From positions 19,095,001 to 19,159,000 of the forward strand of contig CM049416.1 of the NCBI GenBank assembly GCA_026929865.2: a DNA stretch of 64,000 nt, in the 5' to 3' direction. Both the position numbers and the translations under genes were made by a program. Positions within the stretch are counted from its first letter, which is position 1, and each line of letters begins with the position of its first letter. The notes beneath the pieces were generated by a model. That model was not told the DNA's origin. It made no database searches and saw only the letters and a program-made list of their open reading frames with translations. Source of the stretch: Hyperoplus lanceolatus. Its lineage: Eukaryota > Chordata > Actinopteri > Uranoscopiformes > Ammodytidae. Of the stretch, positions 12,101-23,289 are shown one piece after another.

Positions 12101-13892
12101 AAATGACAATATCTTTAATTTGGATTGATAAATATGCCTAATTTTTTCTCACCATCATGCAATTAACTCCACAAATTACATAGTTAAACTTTTTTAGGGA
12201 GGTTTACAGGGGCTTTAACAAGCTAGAAAAAGAGGGTAGTGTGTATGTTGCTTTGGACTCCCTAAAAACTACTTATGTTCTGGCAGGTGTGGCTATGTGG
12301 TGGAAGCATTGAAGTTATACCTTGCTCTAAAATTGCCCACATTGAACGGGCCTCCAAGCCTTACCTCCCTGACTTGAGTGTAATGGTGAAGCGTAATGCA
12401 TTGAGAGCGGCTGAGGTTTGGATGGATGAGTACAAATACAATGTCAACATCGCCTGGAATCTTCCACTTGAGGTAAATCCTTTCATCCAATAACACCAGA
12501 TGTGGTTTCTTAAAGATGCAGTGTGTAGAATTATTGTCAATTTTCAGAACAGACTTGGTAGAAATGTAAAATATTATGCAAGAGTATGTTTTAATTAGTA
12601 TATGATTGCTTGAAATTAAAATTAGTTTTTTCTTTTATTTCCTTTTTTAGAATGAGCCTTTTATATCTACATGATTCAAACATTACACACTGCACCTTTT
12701 TAAACAAGTGTTCTGGTGGCTGAAGTTCTAACTTATCTTGTTGTCCTTTTGTTTCCTTCAGGATCATGGGATAGACATTGGGGATTTGACGGAGAGGAAA
12801 AAACTAAGAGAGAAACTAAAATGCAAACCCTTTAAGTGGTATCTGGATAACATTTACCCCCAACTGGACCCTTTGGGTGACTTGCTAGGTTACGGAGCCG
12901 TGAGTATAGAATCAATATATCTGATGTTGCAGCATTCTAATTCTGAAATCCACAAGTTTCATAGTCATCTTTCAGAAGGTTTTGTTTAGATTTATTTTAA
13001 AGGTACAGTGTAAGTGTGTAAACGGAATTAGATTTTGTTTTCAGGGAAGGCTTGGTAGAAATTGAATATAATCTCCACAGCGGACACCATGTTGCACTCC
13101 CATGTTTCTGCAGTAGCACAGAACAGACAAACTTAATGGCCTTACATGTTTTCATGTATAGTTGGTGTCTGCCACAAATGCACATGTTGGAAGACTGGAA
13201 GATTGTGGAAAGACCAGTGGTGGATGATGCCATTTTGAGAAACTAGCTTATTGTCCTTGCTTCTTTGCTTACTGTATATTTCTGCTTTTGTTGACAGCTA
13301 ATAAATGCCCTCAAGACAGAGCTCTGTATTGACCAAGGCCCACAACCTGGGAACACACCCATTTTGTATTCATGCCACTTCTGGTCCCCTCAGGTATGAT
13401 CCACTGAATGCACAAACATGAATAGTATTTGATATGGATATAATAATTGTTCTTCGATTTGACGCAGCACTGTTATTATCGCACCAATGGACAACTCTAC
13501 ATCGGCGGAATCAAATCTCACAAGTACAACAACAACCGCTGTCTGGTTGACACAGGCACTGGAGTAAACCCGGGACTGTACGACTGTAAAGTGGCCGTGC
13601 AGAAGAAGTTTCACATGTTGTGGGATTTCAAACAGGTAAATATTACAATTTTAATATGAAAAATCTACACCCCAGAGGTTGGAATCTATTAAAGGGAACA
13701 TAAATGTGTTTTAACGTTGAGCTTTATTCCCAGGATGGACCCATCCAGAACAGAGCAACAAAGAGATGCCTGGAAATTGCAGCAGGTGCAGATACCTATT
13801 ACCATCTTGTTGTTCAGGAGTGCACTGGTCAGAGCTGGAAGATACAACATTTAATCAAAAACCAAGACTTGCTCAAAAGACAAATTAATTGA
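125..13892 (+). CDS. galnt8: Polypeptide N-acetylgalactosaminyltransferase 8-like (3' part, 8 exons)
   Basis: Golgi type II membrane enzyme family that starts mucin-type O-glycosylation by moving GalNAc from UDP-GalNAc to Ser/Thr. Only the 3' part is present; cytosolic tail, membrane anchor and first catalytic exons lie left of the window. Exons: 125-308, 422-619, 11627-11741, 12287-12472, 12762-12899, 13298-13393, 13468-13635, 13734-13892; every junction is GT/AG and frames join. The metal-binding DxH reads Asp-Ala-His at 280-288. The block [20 protein letters not shown], then YGGENVE in exon 3, matches the GALNT8/9/17/18 branch rather than classical GalNAc-Ts, and the following exons resemble human GALNT8 most (from memory). 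A conserved His lies in the IAHIER stretch of exon 4. Exons 6-8 encode the C-terminal ricin-type lectin domain, with a CLV motif near 13540, CLE near 13767 and a QxW-like GQSW near 13831. The second intron is 11 kb and packed with transposons. Members of this branch have weak or unproven transferase activity, so catalysis is not assured. Teleosts carry several galnt8 copies; which one this is cannot be decided. Confidence 0.9.
970..2300 (+). repeat. Left arm of the palindromic element
   Basis: AT-rich, non-coding, about 1.33 kb, and reverse complementary to 9757-11080. It contains a small internal palindrome at about 1690-1722 (CCATTTTCTAAAATGG-type). The reading frames seen here are short and resemble nothing I know. 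Confidence 0.8.
2942..3089 (+). pseudogene. Inverted piece of the relic multicopy gene
   Basis: Unlike the surrounding blocks, which code on the minus strand, this stretch codes on the plus strand for a typical internal segment of the same family ([20 protein letters not shown], then [12 protein letters not shown]). It sits exactly where that segment belongs in the gene order, between the block ending PDSLKA (right) and the block starting NTEKQVI (left). This indicates an in-place inversion of about 150 bp. Confidence 0.6.
3093..3469. mobile_element. PIF/Harbinger-type MITE, 377 bp
   Basis: Terminal inverted repeats of about 60 bp begin AGGCTGTTACATACTCC and end with its complement. The element is flanked by the 3-bp duplication TTA at 3090-3092 and 3470-3472. 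TTA/TAA targets and short TIR elements are typical of PIF/Harbinger. It has no coding capacity and interrupts the relic gene block that ends PDSLKA. Confidence 0.85.
3867..5113. mobile_element. Non-autonomous TIR DNA transposon, 1247 bp
   Basis: The left end CAGGGGCCTCATTTATCA is mirrored by TGATAAATGAGGCCCCTG at the right. A GAC triplet flanks both ends (3864-3866 and 5114-5116), consistent with a 3-bp target duplication. No transposase frame is present inside. It splits the relic gene between the blocks at 5300-5117 and 3863-3473. This TIR type is common in fish genomes; the superfamily is uncertain because hAT would need an 8-bp duplication, which is not seen. Confidence 0.75.
5534..5901 (+). 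repeat. 5' LTR
   Basis: 368 bp. A TATA-like GATATAAAC lies at about 5707-5715 and a polyadenylation signal AATAAA near 5816. It differs from the 3' LTR at about one position by eye (an A/G change near 5606). Confidence 0.88.
6631..6998 (+). repeat. 3' LTR
   Basis: 368 bp, same length as the 5' LTR and almost identical, preceded by a purine-rich tract. The near identity implies a recent insertion. Confidence 0.88.
8025..9046. mobile_element. PIF/Harbinger-type non-autonomous element, 1022 bp
   Basis: The left end GGGCCCACTCACACTAG and right end CTAGTGTGAGTGGCCCC are inverted repeats flanked by TTA at 8022-8024 and 9047-9049. The interior is GC-richer than the neighbourhood and has no transposase frame. 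A diverged, opposite-facing relative lies at about 18850-19450. Confidence 0.8.
9757..11080 (-). repeat. Right arm of the palindromic element
   Basis: Reverse complement of the left arm, high identity by eye, with a few small indels and substitutions scattered along it. It ends about 550 bp before galnt8 exon 11627-11741. The stretch 11085-11626 is ordinary AT-rich intron with no gene. Confidence 0.8.
12510..12703. repeat. MITE-like repeat, family A
   Basis: Starts TTAAAGATGCAGTGTGTAG and ends ACACACTGCACCTTTTTAA, an imperfect inverted pair. It sits in the galnt8 intron between exons 4 and 5. Other family A copies or fragments in the window are at 12999-13240, 21790-21822, 29620-29832, 38428-39015 (more than one), 39250-39287 and 48298-48391. 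Confidence 0.7.
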
Positions 13893-14600
13893 AGATCTAG
13901 CTTGTTATTCTATTGGCGCGAGTTTATATTCTGCTGTGGACGACATGGATCAACAAAAATCCAAACGGTGTGAGAGCAAATTTGTGAACTGGATAATGAA
14001 ATGGACATGAAAAGTTATCGTATTTCATTTAATACTTGTTTTTCCATAATACTGTATGTTACAAAAAAATTTGACTTTGTGACACAAAATATAATCTAAC
14101 ATGGATAAGAATTTTTCTTCTTCCTTGGTTTTGTATAAAAATGTCCTGTTTGTGTTAAATTCATATTTTATGATGACAGAAAGTTGATTGTGGATGCCAC
14201 AGATCGAGGCCTATATAGATATATACATCAATAGAACCAAATGTACAGTAGTTCAAATGAAGTGTGACAAATTGAGCTTGAATTGTTTAGATAAAGACTG
14301 GGTACTATAACATCCCATATCTTATCAGGATTCAAGACAGGATCCGTTCTTGTATGTCAGTCATAAGTGGTCATTTATGAAGGTGTTCCATTTGTTCTGC
14401 CACATGGCGTGAGCTGTGTCTTTCAGGTTAGTCGGGAGGGAGCTGTACCTGCAAGCAAAGCAAACATCTCTACTGAGTTAGAAGATAAGGACTTGCAATA
14501 TGATTGTAAAAGCAGATGAGTTGAAAGGCTTACTACGGACTTTTAACATGGACTTGTTTGGCTAATGCATCAATGATTCACACAATAAACTAGACAAACC
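13893..14600 (+). other. galnt8: galnt8 3' UTR with polyadenylation signal
   Basis: AT-rich sequence follows the TGA at 13890-13892. The first canonical AATAAA on the plus strand is at 14584-14589. If it is used, the UTR is about 700 nt and runs antisense through the last coding exon of ada2 (14361-14448). An upstream GATAAA near 14289 could instead end the transcript before ada2. Confidence 0.5.
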
Positions 14601-17600
14601 ATACATGACTTTAAATCCATCTCTGATCTCTTATCAATAAGTTAGAAGTGACATTGTTTTGCTTCTTCAGTTTCAATCCAATCAGAGATGCCATTTATCT
14701 TGTCCTGGATGGTGTTCAAGCCATTTGTAGCCTGTGGGGCTCTTGGAGGCTCATGCCTGGGTTTGCAAGTACGTGGTGTGTTTTAAACTGTTAGAATAAA
14801 AACGTGTTAAAATATGGCAGAGAATAAGCTCTCAAGCAAGCTGCAGGTTACAGCTTGCATGTTGCAAATTTGGTGAAATGGTTCCAGGGTGGAGCTCCTA
14901 AATCTCAGATTTCAAGAGTATAATTGAATAGAATGAGACACTGCTCTTGAAACTATTGTATCACATCAAATTGGCAAACACATTTCCCCCAGCCTCATAT
15001 TTTTTTTGTCATGTAGGTAGATTGGGAGGAATTTTGGCATTAAGTGTTTTGCCCAAGGGTACCTCAGACAAATAGAACTGGGGAATGAATTGCCAACCTG
15101 TACTGCCACCTGAGTTGCAGGTGTGAAAGAGCATCTCTCCAGTGAAAGAGTGTGGCTATTGATGTGTTTTTGGACATTAATCGATGCCATATTTGGCAAA
15201 TCGTACACAAGATAGACCAGGCTTTGAATATTCAGGCAATACTAAAAAAAATACAAAAAAACAACATCCCGAAATTTAATCTTTAAAACCAATTGAAAAG
15301 AATACAGTCAATCACACATGCTTAGTCAAGTCAAATTGTTTTCGTAAACATGCAAAGAAGTACAGATGACAAAGAGGGCCTTAGAAATACAGACATGACA
15401 GTAATATAATCAACTGATTCTCACCTTATAGAGTTAGCAGCCAACTCTTTCAGGGTGCCCAGGTTTGCGTTTAACCCTCCGATGCCAACAAAGGCTTGAT
15501 AGAAGTCATAGGAGAGGCCTGTGGTGCCGAACAGTGATGGGTCATCAGAGCTGATCACCATCGGGTGGCCCTCGGACATCAGCACAGCGGCAGGGTGGTT
15601 CCGAAGGTCAGATACCAGCTTCAGCACCTGGAGGTGCAGTAAGGGGTCAAGCACACTTTATATATGAAGACAGCTTTACAGAACTCACAAACACTGACTT
15701 AACAGGGAGCTCAGATATATATTATATGATTTAATATACAGTATATGTGGGCAGTTTCCTTTCAGCTTTGTCTTCGGCAAGTGAAATGAACGATCAAATA
15801 GGATTCAGGTCAGGTGGATCATGAGGTGGGTGGATATATCTCTGTCAAAGTCAACAATCAAGAGAAGACTTCACCAAAGTGAATACAGAGTTTCGAGAAG
15901 GAACTGCTTACGATCCAAAGCATGCCACCTCATCAGTGAATCGTGGTGGTAGTGTTATAGCATTGGCATGTATAGCTGCCAAATGAACTGGCTCATTCAT
16001 ATTTATTGATGATGTGGCCGCTGACAAAAGCAGCAGGATGAATCCAGAAGTGTTTCAATGACTAAATATTTAAGGACCTACATTTATACTTTGAAATAAG
16101 TGAATGGGTCAGGAATTTCAAGCACCCTTGGAGACTTGACGTGATGAAGGTACAGTACATATGACAAAGTTCTATGAGGGCTCAGTCCGCAAGTCAGTCG
16201 GGTGGACATTGGGGTCCATCCATCTTCTTTTCTATTGTGCCAATGACACATACAGTGGAGGAAATAAGTATTTGATCCCTCACCATTGGCGAGAAGCTGG
16301 GTGAGAAGGAGACAACTGTTGGTGCGATTATTCGAAAATGAAAGAACACAGAAAGACCATCAATCTACCTCGGTAAGGGGCTCCATGCAAGATCTCACCT
16401 TGTGGGGTATCAATGATCATGAGAAAGGTGAGGGATCAGCCCATATCTACACAGGAGGAGCTTATTTATGATCCCAAGGCAGCTGGGACCACAGTCACCA
16501 AGAAAACCATTGGTAACACACTATGCCGTGATGGATTGAAATCCTGTAGTGCCTGTAAGGTCCCCCTGCTCAAGAAGGGACATGTACAGAACCGTCTGAA
16601 GTTTGCCAATGAACACCTGAACGACTCAGAGAATGCTTGGGAGGAGGTGATGTGGTCAGATTAGAACAAAATCAAGTTCTTTGGTATCATAGTGACTCGC
16701 CAAGCTTGGAGGAAGAGGAATTCTGACTATGACCCCAAGAACACCATCCCCACAGCCAAGCATGGAGTTTGAAGCATCATGCTTTGGGGGTGTTTCTCTT
16801 CTAGCGGGACAGGTGGACTTCACTGCATCGAGGGAACTATGGATGGGGCCATGTACCATGAAATACTAGGTGACAACCTCTTTCTCTCAGCCAGGTCTGT
16901 AAAAATGGGTCATCGATGGGTAAATGACCCTAAAAATACAGCAAAGGCAACAAAGGAGTGGCTCAAGAAGAATCACATCACATCACATCCAATAGATCTG
17001 TGGAGGGAGCTGAAGCTCAAGCGACAGCCTCAAAACCTTAAAAGATTAGGAGAGGATCTGCAAAGAGGAGTGGTCCAAATATCCTCCTAAGATTTGTGCA
17101 AACCTGGTCATCAACTACAAAACACGTCTGACCTCTGTACTTGCCAACAAGGGTTTCTCCTCTAAGTACTAAGCAATGTTTTGATAGGGGATCAAATACT
17201 TATTTCCCTCAATGAAATGCAAAATAATTTCTAGCTTTTTTTATGTGATTTTCAGGATTTTCTTTTTGATATTCTGTCTATCACTGTTAAAATAAACCTA
17301 GCATTCAAATTATAGGCCGTACATTTCATTGTAAGTGGGCAAACTTACAAAATCAGTGATGGATCAAATACTTATTTCCTCCACTGTATGTTATCTGACC
17401 TGGTTTGAGATGGGGCACAGCTCCACAGCCACGTTTCTTTTCCTAGAGAGCTCTTTGGCGAGGGGATGGTGTGCCAGAGCATAGCCATGGCCGATGCGTG
17501 TGGTGTTGAACAGAAGGGCATCCAGAAGGTTTTGATCTACATCTGTGCCTTCATCATCTACAAACACAAACAGTCCCATTAAGGGAGTTTTTACAGATTT

Positions 17601-20600
17601 CTTGACAATGGATTTTTCTGATTTGATCCACCCACCTGTCTCGCCTGCATGAAAGAAATATGGCAGCGTGACACCCAGTTCGGCCGGTAGAGAGAGAGCC
17701 TCCCTGAAGTACCAAAGGGTCCTCCCACTGTCCTCCCTGCCAACCTGCAAATCCCAATATTAGCTCAAGGAAAACAAAATAAAGTCTGTACCAAAGTGAG
17801 ATAAGCTTTCAGACCAAGCCAACTCAAACAAGAATTGAGACATGTCTTGCATGATTTACGTTTATTGTAATGCCACTTGAAAAAAGAGGCTTGATGAAAC
17901 CGAATCACTTCTCACCATGTCAAATCCTGCAACAACATCTGGGAAGTCCTTTTGTAGCTGAATGGTCTCTTTGACGGCCGCTTTGACCTCAGATACACCC
18001 AGAGCCCTGAAGGAAGAAGCAGCGATAACCATGGCGATAACAGACACACTGATGAGAACTCAATTTGACTCATACAGCAAGACACAAAACAAAAAAACAA
18101 CTGTGCTAGTTCACATTAACATCATACGACATGCCTATAAATGTGACAGTTCAGCAGATTTATGAGCATATTATGAATACTGCGTTGCTTATTTTAGATT
18201 TTTTAAAGCCTTTTGCCTAAATGTTGGGTGACAAAATGATAAGACATCACAAGAATGTCTGTGTTTTTACTTACACAGACACATGGAAACTTAATGGGTT
18301 ATTTACCAAAGTAGCTGCTTAGCAGGGGTGTACACAATTCCAGCAAATTTAGTTTGGCATTTTTGTAAAGTTGGGGAACTTGCAGGAAACAGATTAAACA
18401 AATGCATGATTCTTGAGCCAGGCTAGCAGTTTTGTTCTTTGAGAAAAAATGCTAACGTAAGAATGCTCATAATGACAATGCTAACATGCCGACGCTAATG
18501 TTCCCAGATGTATATGGTATCAAATGGGACATTTAATTAGTGGAAAGTAAAATACGGTTTTGTGAATGAAGATAAAGATTTTACAATAGACCCATTTTCA
18601 CTGCAGACATTGTGACCTCAGGAAAAGCCCTGATGTAATGAATAACATTAGTGTGGCGGGATGGATCGAACTTCTTGTTCAGCCCGTAGTCCCATCCTTG
18701 GAATCGTTAACTGCCGTAACGTCCCTTATCGTTCCGCTCGTAGCAAACGCTGCTTCAGACCGTGGCTTTGTTTTGGTTCAGAACACAGCAAACATGACGT
18801 CGAGGCAGAAGCGCTCTAAAGTGTGGTTGTATTACACATGAAAAGGCAACAATACGGTAAAGTTTCCATTTCATCAAATGAGTCGTGCACAAGCAAGCGC
18901 GCAGACTGCGATCCTGACGGTTGAACATTTGAACGTCCGCTGCCTCGGCACCAGAATTGCCCATCACTTGGATTTGAACATACAATGTAGGCTATATGAA
19001 TTAACGTGTGTGTGAGCCTAGGTGTGGGCAAGTGAAAGAGGGAGATACATAAAAAGGCGAGAGCAGCATACAAACAGGAAAAAAGGATTTCTTATTCGCT
19101 TCCAAAGGCCCGCTGTTTACTCTCGTTCAACAGCTGTTAAATGCTGCCTTGAAGCACGGCAGTGGGGACGAACGCAAAACAACACACAGCGGGACTCGGC
19201 GGTACGGTGGTAAGGAAACTTTAACAATACGCTTTATAAAGACAGTAAGACACACTTAAAATAACACTCTCTGCCCGATACAAAAAGCTCTGCCTTGGAT
19301 TACTTGAGCGATCGATGTGTATAAAACCATCCGCTACGTGTCTGATGCAGGGACATTATATTAGCCTAATAAACAGCGCGGTGAACATAACAGCGTACAT
19401 TGTAAAGCTGAGATGGAGCGGTGACTCCTTGTCGTTGGCGTGGTGAAGAATAAGCAAAGTGATACATTCTCTTAAAGCCTATATGGCGTATTTATTCTCT
19501 TCTTGAATAGCCTACATGACTGTCTACTGTGCAGTCGTGACAGTTTGACCTGAGACGTTAACATAGTGACATCATCACGTTGGCCTTTCAGAGTAAGGGC
19601 GCAATCATATAATGACACTTAACATAGGCCTACATTAAAGATCTCGTATCCTTCCTGAGAGGGCAAACATGATAATTGTTCTGCATAAAAAGAGTTGGTA
19701 TTATCTTTTCAAAAGACTTATTTGTGTTTTTTCTGTCAGTTGAATTTTGTTTCAAGTGCCAATGAGCACTGTTAATATTCCAAAAGGCACAAGCTCTTCC
19801 TTGACTGTTTTAAGTATGTGTTTTTAGTTTGTAGGGCACATAAGGGCATTTGGGCTTAAAAAACAAAAAAAAATTGTCTGGACCAATTAATGTGAAAATT
19901 GACAATTTCCTAATCCTAAAGTAGCTTGATAATCTTTCAATGCATACACTAGACACTTCTGATCAGATATTAAAGAGAATTAATACAAACAAACTCATTT
20001 GTACATATTCTCTCACCCAATGAGAATCGATAAGAGAATCGATAAGGAATCGGATCGATAAGCAGAATCGGAACCGGAATCGGAATCGCTAAATTCTTAT
20101 CAATTCCCATCCCTAGTGATGGCTGCATTCCATTTAAATGAAACAGTTTCATGGCTCTATAACTGTGTGCTCAATCACTTACTCACTCTGCTAAGAGGAA
20201 CTTTTAAATATTTCTGAAACAGTCTCATTTTTCAACTGATGATCATGAATTGCATGCAACAGTAAACGAGACCATCAGTGCAAATATTGCAATTTTTTTT
20301 CAACCGACCTCCTATACAACAATTTTTAACATGATAAGCAACACTACTAAATGGGTGGAGTGGCCCTTTATTGACTCTAAGAACTCTGCAGCTTTGTTCC
20401 ATTTACAGAAAACTGGAAGCGCAATAGTCAAGAGATAACATGATTGGTTATAATCAGAAAAAAATGACTTAATCTTTTCAAAGCTACAGTTGAATTAGAG
20501 CTTTGAAATCATGGCCCATTGCGAGTACAACTTAGTGCAATCTCTCAAGTGACGCACATTTTGTTAAGATGCCTTTACATATGTTTTCTTTCTTATCAGT

Positions 20601-22789
20601 ACCTGTGTACAGAAACGATGATACGGGCCCCGAGAAAATCCGGATGATCCACTTTAAATTTCTTTGTAACTTCTTGGAACATTTTTAACATCCAGTTCTT
20701 ATCGTGGATGGTTCCATCAAGCTCATACGTCTGAATGACACATGCACAAAAAAAAGAAAAATATGACATTTATGTTACACTATCACAATACAGAAATGCA
20801 TGGGAGGTCAGATCTACCACCACTACTACTGAAACTGCTTCAAGTGTGAACAAACAAACCCTGCAGAGACCGCTCCTTAGTTCTAGATACATGACGTTGT
20901 CTTGCTGGAGCTCCTCAAAGCCCTTGTAGAAGTAGTCCCTCAGCACAGGGGCGTGTGTGATCAGACCTGCGGATGCAATAAAGGCTTTCTCAAACTTCTC
21001 CCAAACAACTTCTTGGCTCGGATACTCCCCATCGGGATCCTCGGTGAACAGAGTGAGGTGCTGCATTAAACTGAAAAAAAACACACACAAAAACAAATTT
21101 AAAAAGGTGCACGACGTAACTTTGGGTGTGTCCGAAAACATTTTCCAAGGTATATTCATGTGACTTAATAAACAAACTTTCTTCACAGGAAAATTGGATC
21201 CCTGGAACAGGTTGAAGTTAGAAAGCTACCTTAAAAGTTATTATTTCACTGTTAATAAAACTGGCAACAAGGCACAATTTTTTTTTCAGAAACATATTCT
21301 AGTTTTACTTTTGGTTCCAGGTGCCTCAGAATAATTTTGTTTTGATTTATGATTATGGTTATTCAATACTTAGAATTCCATATAGAGAAAACATATTTTG
21401 TCAACTAACTGCAGGCTTTGCAGATATAAACAAATCCTCCTCCCCTATATATACTGTATTGATTCGAAATGTGTAAGAAAATGAGACATCTTTACTCAAC
21501 CTGTTATCAAAGAGTATAGGGTCTCCTATTTTGGCCCTCAGGGTCTGGAGCAGCTGCCAGTAGAAGCAGTCCCAGCGTGGGAAGGGCTGGCGGTCGGAGA
21601 ACAGGAAGCGGACCGAGTTGTCCCACGTGAAGCAGATGTAACAGTGTGGCCGGTACGTGACGTTTCTCACCAGCCAGTCAACACTGACCAGAGAGGAGCT
21701 GTGGATGTGGAGGGCTGCACCTGTCACCAAAAACAGCCCAAAATGGGACCCCAAAGTCAGACTGATGGACTGAAACCTATAGATGTAATATTCAGATATT
21801 ACACACTGCACCTTTAAAGCCCCCCTCATATGGAAGAGAATTAAGGCCAGGAGTGAGATTATAAATATGTATATAAATATTTTTTTTACATTTTGCACGC
21901 AAGAAAAATATCAAATGGTGTGAGTGAAGTTCTAAGTACAATTTTGTGGATGAAGTCAAAACGCTAAGGACAAAGTCAGCAAACTAATAGGTCAACTCTT
22001 CTGGTCCATCTCATAATTATGTGAGCTACCCAAGCCTAAAGTCTCTGCCATTACCATCCTTGTAGTATAAATCTAAAGTTGCATTTTTTAAATGATGGCT
22101 AGCATATGGCAACTTCACATGTTCTCGACATTTGACTTTATTCAAGTGTCGCTTTTCTCAGCTTTTCTGTAATTTATGCTCTATAGTTTATAGCTTTTAT
22201 TGATAGGCCTATTTGAAATTTGTGCAATAACAGATATTACACAAAATTCTACCTCACTTTATATAAAATACTACAGGAAAATCATCAACAAAAGCCAAGA
22301 TGCAAGTTCTATTCCTTTAAAGCCGTGCTAAAATGTTCTATTTATAAATTATATATCCAACAATTTATTAGCGTGACTATATTTCATTCTAATGTAACAG
22401 TATCCACAATATGTTGTTCTGCTATAATGAAAAAAAATAAAAATTGGAATTCATTTGGGCCTGTTCTGATCTAAGCTTGTGACATCACCTTTAGGCATCT
22501 TCTGCAGCAGTTTGAAGATGGAACTCTTCTGTATGAGAGGCTTTGCTTTGAAGAAGTGGATAGCAGGGGGAAACTGTGCGGCCGCCATCTCTTGTTCCTT
22601 TAACCGGTGCAAATAAACATCTAGCTTCTGCTCAGCCGCTGTCAGTATGACTCGGCCCCCGGTCTGTCTGGAGGCCTCTTGACGCATTAACAGTTCCCTC
22701 TGAGCGGGGTCAGGCATCCCATCACTCACTCTTACCAACCACAGAAGGGGTACATACGTGACCACAACCTGGTAGATTGAGATCACCAT
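14361..22789 (-). CDS. ada2: Adenosine deaminase 2 (secreted, ADGF family)
   Basis: Extracellular enzyme converting adenosine and 2'-deoxyadenosine to inosine forms; in vertebrates also a growth-factor-like protein for leukocytes. Nine coding exons: 22789-22489, 21720-21501, 21070-20860, 20730-20603, 18006-17916, 17744-17636, 17557-17400, 15627-15425, 14448-14361. All have GT/AG borders; they sum to 1509 nt, 502 aa (human about 511). The Met at 22789 is chosen because a hydrophobic signal peptide ([12 protein letters not shown]) follows; an in-frame Met lies 15 nt upstream but a splice acceptor may fall between them. Zinc and catalytic residues: H105 and H107 (ALHIHS), H349 and E352 (FFHAGET), H377 (RIGHG), D434 and D435 (SSDDP). 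All sit at a constant offset of 7 from the human residues I recall, which supports the exon models. The residue after the HxH is Ser108 where human has Asp. Introns carry Tc1, Harbinger-type and other repeats. The 5' UTR exon was not located. Confidence 0.92.
15830..16125 (+). pseudogene. Tc1-like transposase fragment
   Basis: Plus-strand remnants in shifting frames resemble the middle of a Tc1 transposase: a segment like KACHLISES at about 15918, then SWW with the central acidic region around 15945-16060 (MNWLIHIY). No intact frame or inverted repeats are seen. It is distinct from the complete Tc1 copy that starts at 16253. Confidence 0.5.
16253..17386 (+). mobile_element. Tc1/mariner element with dead transposase, 1134 bp
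   Basis: Terminal repeats CAGTGGAGGAAATAAGTATT and the complementary right end are flanked by TA at 16251-16252 and 17387-17388, the hallmark target of Tc1/mariner. Plus-strand transposase remnants follow in order: [19 protein letters not shown], then [18 protein letters not shown], then WSD followed by a stop at about 16662-16664, then [20 protein letters not shown], then a deletion, then [14 protein letters not shown]. The second catalytic Asp region is deleted. It lies in an ada2 intron, opposite strand, starting at intron position +13 after the donor at 17399-17398 (duplicated TA at +11/+12). Confidence 0.9.
18850..19450. mobile_element. Diverged relative of the 8025-9046 element, opposite orientation
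   Basis: Stretches such as 18940-18965 (GGCACCAGAATTGCCCATCA) and 19010-19060 are the reverse complement of 8700-8800, with many substitutions. Ends and target duplication could not be fixed. It lies inside the 2.6-kb ada2 intron 18007-20602. Confidence 0.55.
20015..20115. repeat. Degenerate GAATCGATAAG repeat, likely hAT end
   Basis: Short tandem variants of GGAATCGATAAG-like units end in CAATTCCCATCCCTA, a pattern I associate with hAT-type MITE termini in fish. No matching partner end was found nearby. Confidence 0.4.
21100..21440 (+). repeat. ~340-bp dispersed repeat, copy 1
   Basis: Begins AAAGGTGCACGACGTAACTT and ends around AACAAATCCTCC. It matches 22945-23285 in the same orientation with moderate divergence. 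It lies in the ada2 intron between exons 2 and 3. Confidence 0.65.
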
Positions 22790-22849
22790 GTCCTTATGTG
22801 CCACAGGAGGGTGCTAGAACATGTTCACACCATAGATAGTATAATAAAT

Positions 22850-22850
22850 T

Positions 22851-22883
<33 letters not shown>
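22850..22883. repeat. (CA)n microsatellite
   Basis: About 16 CA units, located just upstream of the ada2 start-codon exon. Confidence 0.9.
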
Positions 22884-22886
<3 letters not shown>

Positions 22887-22944
22887 CCACAAGAGCAGGA
22901 TTGCTGTATTTGGTGCTGTGAAGAAAGAAATACTGTCTGAAACA

Positions 22945-23285
22945 TTAAAGGTGCACTATGTAACTTTGGGTGTGTCAGAGAAGTGAACATTTTCCAAGGT
23001 ATATTCTCATATCTCATTACTGAATAAACACACTTTTCCAAAAGGACAATTGGATCTGTTTGAAGTCAGAAAGCTACCTGAAAAGTTGCAGATTCACTGT
23101 TGTTGTTGCTGCACACAGTTATCTCTACAAAAATATTCTAGTTTCACATTTGGTTCCAAGTGCTTCAAAATCATTTTGTTCTGGTTTATGGTGATATCAT
23201 TATTTAATTCTAAGAATTACACGTAGAGAAAATATGTTAAGTAAACTAACTGCAGGCTCTGCAAATATAAACAAATCCCCCGTCC
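22945..23285 (+). repeat. ~340-bp dispersed repeat, copy 2
   Basis: Direct-orientation partner of 21100-21440 (AAAGGTGCACTATGTAACTT start). The pair brackets the first two coding exons of ada2. Confidence 0.65.
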
Positions 23286-23289
23286 ATGA

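Noticed and set aside
14640-14765. Minus-strand frame resembling a short exon ([17 protein letters not shown]...)
   Set aside because: It lies in the ada2 intron but the flanking exons join perfectly without it and it has no match in ADA2.
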